Assembly (NCBI GenBank): GCA_010692425.1
Contig: JAAHHJ010000006.1
Location: forward strand, 258,250-307,431
Direction: 5' to 3'
DNA: 49,182 bases
Origin: Symploca sp. SIO3C6
GTDB lineage: Bacteria; Cyanobacteriota; Cyanobacteriia; Cyanobacteriales; Coleofasciculaceae
The position numbers and the translations under genes are program-made. The notes below the pieces were generated by a model. The model made no database searches. It was not told the origin of the DNA and was given only the letters and a program-made list of their open reading frames with translations. This document shows, in pieces, positions 42,711 to 49,182 of this stretch (positions within the stretch are counted from its first letter, which is position 1; each line of letters begins with the position of its first letter).

Positions 42711-44549
42711 CTAGATACAGAACGGAAATTCATCTATCAATACTCCGTATATTCCAACCTGCCTTTGTTTCCCTTCAGCGTGATTTCTCTCATATGTGTA
42801 GTTACCGTGTATTTGGTCGTGACAAATTGTGTGTACAAGTTCAAGGTTTTCCCATGAGTTGTTCTTGTGATTTCTGTCCTTATGGTGGACTTCCGTATCC
42901 AATACATCGGTGATATATAACCCACAATGAGTACATTTCTGTCTTTGTTGCTTGAGCAGAATTGCTTTCCGTTTAGGCAACTCAGGGTGTTCTCCAGTTC
43001 TTGCAGCCCAGTAAGCTATATCACCGTCATAGGGGCTTTTTCCGCCTTTGACCTTCACATACTCGTCTTTCGTACCAGGACTAATGACTTTCGTGTCGGA
43101 ATATTTGTATAGCGTTGCCCCTGTTTTTATGTCGGTGAATTCCCAGCCTTCCCCTCTATGTATGCCCCAATAGCGTCCCGCTATCCAGGTTTTGTTCTTA
43201 TTGGGGTGGCGACGTTTTGCCCATCGCCGTAATCTTTGGTACATCAGGTGGTCTAGCGTATGGAATGTTTTAGAGCTATTGACTGTCCTGTAATAGTTCG
43301 TCCATCCCCGAACGACGGGGTTGAGTTCTTCTATTAATCCTGCTTGAGGTTTAGCTTTTGCTTTACCCTCCAAAATTAATTTATGGAGTTTGTTCAGGTG
43401 AACCTGTACCTTATCTTTGGCTGGGGTGATTAATGTATTGAAATTAAAGCCAAGTCTTTTGATTTTGTCTTTTGTCCGGGATTGGTGTTTTCCAACTTCG
43501 TACTGTTGGATGTGATAACCCAAGAAGTTGAACCCAGTTTCATACTCTTTTCCTCCATTAAGAGTATGTGTGATTCTAGTTTTTTCTGGCTTTAATTCCA
43601 AACCCATTCCTTGAAGCCAATCGGCTACTACTTTTTGAGCTTGCTGGATGGTTTTTAAGTCTTCGTGAAGTATCACAAAGTCATCGGCATATCTGATTAA
43701 CCGGACGGTATTACTTGTATACCGTTTTCTTTTTCCTTGAGGAGAGACGTAATAGCCTCCGTCAAAAGCTTGGTTAATTCGTTCTTCCATGCCGTGAAGG
43801 GCAACATTAGCCAGAAGGGGGGAGATTACGCCCCCTTGTGGGGTTCCCTCTGTGGTATCGAAGTATTTAATTCCATCCAGTACTCCACATCGCAACCAGG
43901 CTTTGATTTGCCTCCGAAGGTGCGGCATGGTATTCAATTTTGTGAGTAGAGCTTCATGATTTATGCGGTCGAAACACTTGGCAATATCTGCATCTAATAC
44001 CCATTTAGGCATCTTTTGGATACTGCTGTTGATAGCATCAATCGCATCTTGGCATGAGCGTCCTTTCCTGAACCCATAACTGTTTGGCTCAAAACGAGCC
44101 TCCCATTCTGGGTCAAGAGCTAGTTCGGCTAGCTTCTGCTTCGCTCTGTCTCTCATGACGGGTATACCAAGGGGGCGTTTTTCATCTCGACCAGGTTTGT
44201 CTATCCAGACTCTTCGTGTCGGCATTGCCTTGCTATCTATTCGCAGGTTTTTTGCAAGTTCCCATCTCTGACGTGGGGATAACGCTTTCACCCCATCGAC
44301 GCCAGCGGTTTTCTTACCTTTGTTCTCCTGCGTGACCCGTCTGACTGTCAGTAACTTAGCAGCTCTGGACTTAAACAATAGCTTCTGTAGCTTCCGAACT
44401 TTCAGGGTTTCACCACGCTGCGAGGCTGTGTAGATGCGCTTTTGTAGCTTATAAACCTTACGTTCCAGCTTGCGCCAGGGAATATCCTTCCATTCGTCAG
44501 GCTTACCATCCGTACTCTGGTTTTCACATTTTGGGTTACTTGCCTTCAT
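42711..44549 (-). CDS. Group II intron reverse transcriptase/maturase with HNH domain
   Basis: The 612-residue protein is full length. RT domains 0-7 span about 30-330, with the catalytic YADD (IRYADDFVILHEDL) near residue 295 and QGGVISPLLAN upstream. The maturase X/thumb region follows (about 400-480, VVRGWTNYYRTVNSSKTF). A C-terminal HNH endonuclease (CTHCGLYITDVLDTEVHHKDRNHKNN) ends it. Such proteins help splicing of their own intron and let it home by target-primed reverse transcription. The gene is intact, but its intron RNA appears truncated at the 5' side, so the protein could act in trans on related introns. Confidence 0.93.
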   Translation of the reverse strand: MKASNPKCENQSTDGKPDEWKDIPWRKLERKVYKLQKRIYTASQRGETLKVRKLQKLLFKSRAAKLLTVRRVTQENKGKKTAGVDGVKALSPRQRWELAKNLRIDSKAMPTRRVWIDKPGRDEKRPLGIPVMRDRAKQKLAELALDPEWEARFEPNSYGFRKGRSCQDAIDAINSSIQKMPKWVLDADIAKCFDRINHEALLTKLNTMPHLRRQIKAWLRCGVLDGIKYFDTTEGTPQGGVISPLLANVALHGMEERINQAFDGGYYVSPQGKRKRYTSNTVRLIRYADDFVILHEDLKTIQQAQKVVADWLQGMGLELKPEKTRITHTLNGGKEYETGFNFLGYHIQQYEVGKHQSRTKDKIKRLGFNFNTLITPAKDKVQVHLNKLHKLILEGKAKAKPQAGLIEELNPVVRGWTNYYRTVNSSKTFHTLDHLMYQRLRRWAKRRHPNKNKTWIAGRYWGIHRGEGWEFTDIKTGATLYKYSDTKVISPGTKDEYVKVKGGKSPYDGDIAYWAARTGEHPELPKRKAILLKQQRQKCTHCGLYITDVLDTEVHHKDRNHKNNSWENLELVHTICHDQIHGNYTYERNHAEGKQRQVGIYGVLIDEFPFCI

Positions 44550-44782
44550 CTCACGGTATATGTACTACTACTTGTACCTCTACATCTTCCAAACAGTCGG
44601 GCTTCTGTCTGCATATCCTTGAGCTTTCCCCAAGGCGTTCGCTTCTGAAGCCATCCTATTCCCCTGCCTCATGCGGCTGACTACCTGCTCAGAGTATCGA
44701 CCTACCCTGAGAGATGACAGGGGACTTAATTCGTTCCTGATTGACCTAATTGCGTCGGGGGTGGGTTCTCACACTCCTCCGG

Positions 44783-44952
44783 GGTTGCTCTACTGCCTTG
44801 TTCCCCTTCCTTTGGTTGCACTTAGTACAGGCTATAGTTAGATTACTTACCCGGTTGGAGCCTCCTTTAGAGCGAGGTTGGATATGTTCGACCTCTAGAG
44901 GTAATCCTTCTTTGTGGCAGTAAGCGCACTTCCTCCCCCACTTCTCTAACAG
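44783..44952 (-). pseudogene. iscB: iscB internal exon (HNH domain)
   Basis: About 56 codons (LLEKWGRKCAYCHKEGLPLE, then EHIQPRSKGGSNRVSNLTIACTKCNQRKGNKAVEQ) encode the HNH nuclease domain of IscB, with the two CxxC zinc knuckles and the HNH His in EHIQP. It is squeezed between two introns: it follows directly after the upstream intron end (AAT at 44953) and stops matching IscB about nine bases before the downstream GTGTG. The N-terminal part (PLMP and RuvC-I/II) must lie beyond the right edge of the window. Confidence 0.85.
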
Positions 44953-44992
44953 ATTAAACTCAGTGAGTCCCTCACGAGACCCACTGGTCTTC

Positions 44993-45027
44993 AAAACCGG
45001 ACATGAGACTTTCACCTCATCCGGCTC
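44993..45027 (-). ncRNA. Domain V of the upstream group II intron
   Basis: A 35-nt hairpin beginning GAGCCGGATG with a GTGAAAG loop and GTCCGGTTTT 3' strand. It is followed by a domain VI stem (CCAGTGGGTCTC / GAGGGACTCACT) and the intron end at 44953. It lies 20 bases after the stop codon of the RT C-terminal fragment, the normal arrangement. Confidence 0.83.
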
Positions 45028-45046
45028 CTCAATGATTTGGTGCTTG

Positions 45047-45534
45047 TCACGCATACCTCATTACCAGCATGTCATCAATCCAATACCACTCTGGCTTGAT
45101 TAGCGGCTTCGGTTTGGCACTATTACAGCCAGATTTTGTACCCAGACTGCTGTCGTTGGCAGTCTTTGTATCGTGGCAATGTCTGTGTAGGAGTTGAAGA
45201 TTCTTATATTCATTCCTTCCACCTTTTGATTTTGGAATGATGTGGTCAACTTCCAACACATCGTTTTCACGAAAATACATTTTGCAGTGGGTGCATTTAC
45301 CCTTTTGTGCCTTAAGGAGTTTTGCAACTCTAGGTGACATTTCGGGGTTTTTCCCCATTCTTGAACTCCAGTAAACCAGGTTCCCGTCGTATGGTGACGA
45401 TTCGCCTTTGATTTTGACATGTCTGACTATTGGAGTGTCGGCATGGCTTAATAACCGAAGTGAAGTTTTTCCTTCCCTCCTGGTTGCGAATACCCAGTTA
45501 TTGCCGCCGATGGTGTTCCAGTATCGTCTGGACA
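45047..45534 (-). pseudogene. RT/maturase C-terminal fragment (HNH)
   Basis: The frame from SRRYWNTIGGNNWVFATRR to the stop encodes the last about 160 residues of an RT like that at 45845-46891, including an HNH domain (CTHCKMYFRENDVLEVDHIIPKSKGG). It joins the group II intron domain V in the usual position. Upstream of SRRYW the sequence switches to a fragment of another intron on the + strand. It lacks any RT domain and is not functional alone. Confidence 0.82.
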
Positions 45535-45661
45535 GTGCGACTCGTTCCTTCCAAAAGTTCAAGCCTAACAACTAGGACGTAGGAAGGGCAAGGCTACCAA
45601 GCCTTGATAACTCAATAACCGTGATGGTGAAAGTCCATCCCTCTCGATGTGGGAGTGACAG
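45535..45661 (+). mobile_element. 5' fragment of a fourth group II intron, + strand
   Basis: The sequence starts GTGCGACTCG and continues with AAGCCTTGATAACTCAATAA and GGTGAAAG, which align with the 5' region of the intron that starts at 47592 (GTGCGGATCG, ACCTTGACAACTGAATGACC, GGTGAAAG). It begins exactly where the RT C-terminal fragment stops matching, so it appears to have inserted antisense into that RT gene. Only about 127 bases remain before the transposase remnant at 45662. Confidence 0.55.
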
Positions 45662-45788
45662 TTGAACACTGGTGGCACAAAGTCAAAACAGCGATTAGAA
45701 AAGAGTTGCCTAAGTATAATTTTGATGTCCACAAAGCGGCGGATGCAGCCTTTCAGTATTTGTAAACACACCAGCGCGCAGCGCTATA
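45662..45788 (+). repeat. Left arm of a 127-bp perfect inverted repeat (transposase remnant)
   Basis: The arm is identical, in reverse complement, to 48111-48237. On the + strand it reads EHWWHKVKTAIRKELPKYNF then DVHKAADAAFQYL and a stop, which looks like the C-terminal end of an IS630-type (DDE) transposase; that family call is from memory of EHWW/FDVHKA-like endings. It ends in a GC-rich palindromic tail (CCAGCGCGCAGCGC). The two arms enclose 2322 bases. Confidence 0.75.
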
Positions 45789-45844
45789 TCTCCATCTTTC
45801 TCTTTCTCCCCTAAATGTCTAGGCTGTTGCTCGGTTAGGTTTCC

Positions 45845-46891
45845 TCACCTATATAGGCTGTAAGTTGTCATCAGTTTTTCAAGTCTTCTGGTGGGCTTAG
45901 GCTTGGCGCTATTACAGCCAGATTTGTTGCCGAGACTACCATCTAAGGTGGTCTTTGTGTCGTGGCAATGTCTGTGGAGGAGTTGCCAATTATCATACGA
46001 ATCCTTTCCACCAAGCGATTTAGGGATTCTGTGGTCAACTTCTATCACATCGTTTTCTCGAAAATACAATCCGCAGTGGGCGCACTTCCCTTTTTGCTTT
46101 TTCAAGAGTTTTGATATCTTGGTTGGCATTTCTGGGTTGTTACCCATTCTTGAACTCCAATAAACCAGGTTTCCATCGTATGGTGACGATTCGCCTTTAA
46201 CTTTTACATGCCTTTTTATTTGAGTATCGGCATGGTTTAGTAACCGAAGTGGATTAGATCCTCCTTCTCTGGTTGCGAATACCCAGTTATCACCACCTAT
46301 TGAGTGCCAATATCTTTTTGCTACCCAATCCCCATTCTTGTTCGGGTGGCGGCGTTTTGCCCAAGCTCTTAGCTTTTGGTACATGAGGTCATCGATATCT
46401 GAGTAAGCAACCTTACTTACTACAGTCGCATAGTAATTTGCCCATCCCCTAATTACTGGGTTTAATCGGTCGATTAGCGTCGCTTGCGATGCTGCCTTGT
46501 GGGCTTCGATTAGACTTGCGATATGGTCGTGATGCACCTTTTGCTTTTGTTTGCTTGGGGTGATGATTGTCTTAAAACCTTGTTTCGAGTGGTATTTTCC
46601 TGTTGGAAATTGTTGTATCCTAAAACCAAGAAAGTCGAATCCTGGTTTTTCTTGCCCATAATGATAGAGGGTGTGGGCAAGCCTCGTTTTGCTTGGTTTT
46701 AATTCCAGTCTCATGCCTTTTAGCCATTCAGAGATTATTTCCCTGCATCTTTGGACTACGGTTATTTCTTCGTGGAGAATCACGAAGTCGTCGGCATAAC
46801 GAATCAGGTTAAGGTTTCTACGGTTATCCCGTTTACCATGACCACTTCGGGTAGGCAGAGTTTCTGCATACTGTTTGATTCGTTCTTCCAT
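45845..46891 (-). pseudogene. Decayed RT/maturase gene, C-terminal part
   Basis: The 348 codons encode the catalytic YADD region, thumb/maturase X domain and HNH domain of a group II intron RT. Together with a short N-terminal fragment at 46905-46989 (MSKTLNNQTVEWHSINWRK) it belonged to one gene; an internal deletion of roughly 230 codons, with a frameshift, removed RT domains 0-4. The 3' end runs out of family similarity at SAKPKP, and no domain V follows, so the intron RNA is also truncated. Confidence 0.8.
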
Positions 46892-47592
46892 TCCGTGAAG
46901 GGCAATTGAAGCTTATATACTCGTTTTTCCAGCTTGCGCCAGTTGATTGAGTGCCATTCCACCGTCTGATTATTCAGCGTTTTAGACATATTTACTTACT
47001 ACTTGAGACTTTATCTTCCAATTCATCGTGAGTCTGTCTGCATATCCTGGGCATTACTCCAGGCGTTCGCTTTTGACTCAATCTTTCCTTCTCGTTGCAT
47101 ACGGTTAGCACCTACTCAGGTATTCGACCGCCTGAGAGCCGACGAGAGGTTATCCCGTTCCGAATGACCATACTATGAACCTTTAGAGTGATACTATTCG
47201 CCGGGTTTATAGGAAGTGCTTGTTGGTCAAATTGCGACTTGCCAACTCCTTATCCTGTGCCTTTTGGCTCCAGCGCAAAAAGCCTTATTTCGCTGGTTCC
47301 TAGTAACGACGATTCAGACGCATCTTCAAGCCGTAGCTTTACTCCTGGGTTCTTTGCTCGATGGATACCGAATTAGGCTTTCAGTACTACCACCTTTCTT
47401 CCCCGCTTCAGGCGTTGATGGCTAGTCTCGAACCTGGGGGAAGTGCTTTCACCACTGCACCTGTGGGGTAGGATTTAAGGGTTCTAGGATACTATCTTTC
47501 ACCTACATGGTCATTCAGTTGTCAAGGTTCTATACCTTGCGGCTAATCCCCCTAATCCTTAGTCGGATTGGTTTCTAGCCAACGATCCGCAC
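45890..47592 (-). mobile_element. Third group II intron (decayed) inserted in tnpB
   Basis: The 5' end is GTGCG at 47592-47588, directly after tnpB codons for VGIDLGIA. Domain I-III sequence runs to about 46990, with no convincing gene in that 600-base stretch. Then comes the decayed RT. Domains V and VI are missing at the 3' side; similarity stops near 45890. The remaining 100 bases to 45789 hold nothing I recognise. This copy cannot splice. Confidence 0.7.
46905..46989 (-). pseudogene. N-terminal fragment of the third intron's RT
   Basis: Twenty-eight codons (MSKTLNNQTVEWHSINWRK, then LEKRVYKLQ) match the start of the RT at 48238-49180. After VYKLQ the sequence jumps, out of frame, to codons for LHGMEER about 230 residues further on. 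This marks one end of the internal deletion. Confidence 0.78.
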
Positions 47593-48110
47593 CGCAATGC
47601 CTAGGTCAATACCAACACTGTTTTCATTCTTGGGCAATACCTCGGAGGCTATCTCAACCACAAAACTGACAAAGTATCTGCCAGCAGCATCCTTGATAAG
47701 AGTGACCGATGATGGAACACAAGGCAGTGGTCTAGACCAAGCAATCTTGAGTTTTCCAATCTTGGCAATTTTTAAGCAATCACCTCTGAGGGTAAATCCT
47801 CTTTGAGTAAACCGGGCTGACTGCTTGGCATGACGTTTTTTGAACCTTGGAGGCTTAACAGGTTTACCCTTGCGTTGTCCTTTGTAGGACTTAAAAAAGT
47901 TCTGATAAGCTTGCTCTAAATCATTGAGAGCTTGCTGCAAAGGAACACTTGATACCTGAGATAACCATTCTCGTTGAGTTGTCCTTTTGGCTTGAGTTAT
48001 GAACTGTTTCTGGAGTTCGGCATTTTTCGGTTTCTGTTCTCCATCTTGGTACCGATTGATGCAGAAGGCTAAAGCATCATTCCAGATCACGCGAACGCAC
48101 CCGGACAACT
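47593..48110 (-). pseudogene. tnpB: tnpB fragment (IS200/IS605-type RNA-guided nuclease)
   Basis: About 172 codons encode the N-terminal half of a TnpB: KLSGCVRVIWNDALAFCINRY, the helical REC-like region, KPPRFKKRHAKQSARFTQRGF and the RuvC-I motif NSVGIDLGIA containing the first catalytic Asp. The first about 20 codons are replaced by the inverted-repeat arm at 48111. Everything after RuvC-I, that is RuvC-II/III and the zinc finger, is absent after the intron insertion at 47592. No tnpA or right-end RNA is seen. Confidence 0.85.
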
Positions 48111-48237
48111 TATAGCGCTGCGCGCTGGTGTGTTTACAAATACTGAAAGGCTGCATCCGCCGCTTTGTGGACATCAAAATTATACTTAGGCAACTCTTTT
48201 CTAATCGCTGTTTTGACTTTGTGCCACCAGTGTTCAA
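48111..48237 (-). repeat. Right arm of the 127-bp perfect inverted repeat
   Basis: It is the exact reverse complement of 45662-45788. It joins an RT gene on its right (after LELKPSK) and the tnpB fragment on its left. The same transposase C-terminal codons are read on the minus strand here (IEHWWHKVKTAIRKELPKYN), fused in frame to the interrupted RT. Confidence 0.85.
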
Positions 48238-49180
48238 TTTTGCTAGGCTTTAATTCCAGTCCCATGCCTTGTAACCATTGAGAGATAATCTCCCAGCATC
48301 TTTGGACTACGGTTAAGTCTTCATGGAGAATCACGAAGTCATCGGCGTAACGGATTAAGCTAAGGCTTTTGCGGTTTTCCCGTTTACTTCCTTTGTTTTT
48401 TGTCGGCAGAGTTTCTGCAAGTTGCTTTATCCGCTCTTCCATTCCGTGGAGGGCAATATTAGCCAATAGTGGAGAGATCACCCCTCCTTGTGGTGTACCC
48501 TCAGATGTCTCGACATACTGCTTTTTATCCATTACTCCCGCTTTTAACCATGCTCGAACTTGTCGGCGAATGGTAGGGAATGTATTCAATTTGTTAAGCA
48601 TTGCTTTATGGTTGATTTTGTCGAAGCACTTGACAATGTCGGCATCTAGCACATATTTAGGCTTAAACCTAATTGCATTGAAGATTGCTTCAATTGCATC
48701 ATGGCATGAGCGTCCTGGTCTGAACCCGTATGAGTTAGGTTCAAATCGTGCTTCCCATTCTGGTTCTAGTGCCATCTTGACTAGCGCTTGCAAGGCTCGG
48801 TCGTACATGGTAGGTATGCCTAAAGGTCGCTTCTCATCCTTTCCAGGCTTAGGAATCCATACTCGTCTGGTGGGGCTGACCTTAGAACCCAGTCTAAGTT
48901 TTCCGATTAGGTCTAGACGCTGTTTTGGGGTTAGAGATTTGACTCCATCCACACCTGCGGTCTTTTTGCCTTGGTTATCCTGAGTTACTCTACGCACCGA
49001 TAAAGCTCTTGCTGACCAGGACTTCATCAACGTCTTTTGGAGCCTGCGAATCGTTTTGACATCACCACGTTGAGAGGCTCGATAAATTCTCTTTTGGAGC
49101 TTATACACTCGACTTTCTAGCTGACGCCAGTTAATCAAGTGCCATTCCACCATCAGTTTTTGAGACTGTGTATTAGACAT
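48238..49180 (-). pseudogene. RT/maturase N-terminal part, interrupted
   Basis: The 314 codons from MSNTQSQKLMVEWH to LELKPSK encode RT domains 0-7 with the catalytic YADD (SLIRYADDFVILHEDL). The gene is cut at LKPSK by the inverted-repeat arm; the matching C-terminal part is at 45047-45534. The upstream end of its intron lies beyond the window. The RT core is complete but the maturase thumb is lost. Confidence 0.85.
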
Positions 49181-49182
49181 AT

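Larger units (their letters stand above)
42545..44774 (-). mobile_element. Group II intron in iscB (intact RT, 5' region short)
   Basis: The 3' end is well defined by domain V (42585-42620, opening GAGCCG) and domain VI, ending in AAC at 42545. It contains an intact RT/maturase gene. A GTGTG at 44774-44770 resembles an intron 5' end, but only 225 bases separate it from the RT start. The related intron at 47592 has about 600 bases there, and similarity between the two stops near 44748. So this intron has probably lost most of domain I and is not self-splicing; the 5' limit is uncertain by about 35 bases. Confidence 0.75.
44953..49182 (-). mobile_element. Upstream group II intron in iscB, interrupted and continuing off the window
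   Basis: This intron starts beyond 49182 and ends at 44953, with domain V at 44993-45027 (GAGCCGGATG..GTCCGGTTTT) and domain VI. Its RT gene is present as an N-terminal part (48238-49180) and a C-terminal part (45047-45534). The middle, about 125 residues of thumb/maturase, is missing and replaced by a 2.7-kb composite of other elements (45535-48237). It is therefore a dead intron that interrupts iscB just before the HNH-coding segment. Confidence 0.8.

Noticed and set aside
42545-42733. N-terminal extension of the iscB 3' frame as a separate small protein
   Set aside because: The first 60 or so codons are intron domain V/VI and RT 3' sequence read through in frame; only the part after 42544 is IscB.
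44953-45054. N-terminal part of a 102-codon HNH frame starting at 45054
   Set aside because: These codons translate intron domains V and VI; the true IscB exon starts at 44952.
45565-45771. A 68-codon minus-strand frame beginning MCLQILKG
   Set aside because: It spans the junction between the inverted-repeat arm and an intron fragment and resembles no protein.
47188-47425. Short plus-strand frames in 47188-47425
   Set aside because: They lie in the structured 5' region of a group II intron and have no recognisable protein features.
42711-49180. Reverse transcriptases as retron, DGR or abortive-infection RTs
   Set aside because: They carry maturase X and HNH domains and lie within group II intron domain V/VI structures; no template/variable repeats or msr/msd were seen.

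Overview
The window comes from a cyanobacterial chromosome, most likely a large-genome filamentous species. About a dozen HIP1 octamers (GCGATCGC) are scattered over the first 41 kb. The genes include cyanobacterial hallmarks: rpaB (ycf27), a CCB2/CCB4-type cytochrome b6 haem-attachment factor, a DUF2157/GDYXXLXY pair, a two-partner-secretion/CHAT/caspase locus, a pentapeptide/NACHT pair and heptamer STRR arrays. No rRNA, tRNA or CRISPR array was recognised.

Layout. 0.36-7.4 kb (+ strand except radA): creatininase-like hydrolase, Crp/Fnr regulator, radA (-), rpaB, ccbB, DUF2157 and GDYXXLXY proteins. 7.7-14.5 kb (- strand): TerB-like protein, a tRNA-dependent cyclodipeptide synthase (XYP type), sppA, a 5'-truncated fni, a sugar-type solute-binding lipoprotein and two small hypotheticals. 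15.0-19.3 kb (+): a pentapeptide-repeat membrane protein and a NACHT NTPase that share a short glycine-rich motif, each with a hydrophobic segment encoded by 12-bp tandem repeats. 19.5-24.6 kb: CPA1 antiporter, TrkA/KTN subunit, bestrophin, ubiD. 24.7-36.4 kb: an apparent operon tpsA-tpsB-CHAT (-) diverging from an orthocaspase (+). 36.4-40.6 kb: pstS-pstC-pstA-pstB (-) behind a four-repeat Pho box. 40.7-42.2 kb: a peroxiredoxin-like protein and a small protein whose C-terminal domain matches that of the pentapeptide protein.

42.3-49.2 kb is a stack of mobile elements, all seen as fragments except one reverse transcriptase. An iscB gene (RNA-guided OMEGA nuclease) is broken by two group II introns. 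The upstream intron carries an RT gene that is itself broken by a 2.7-kb composite. That composite has 127-bp perfect inverted repeats, a tnpB fragment interrupted by a third, decayed group II intron, and the start of a fourth intron on the opposite strand. I saw no HIP1 site in this part.

Best candidates for something new: (1) the pentapeptide/NACHT pair, with its shared motif, glycine-zipper-like expandable membrane segments and a third protein sharing the C-terminal domain; (2) the TPS exoprotein operon bracketed by two caspase-fold proteases; (3) the solitary cyclodipeptide synthase; (4) group II introns lodged in both iscB and tnpB.
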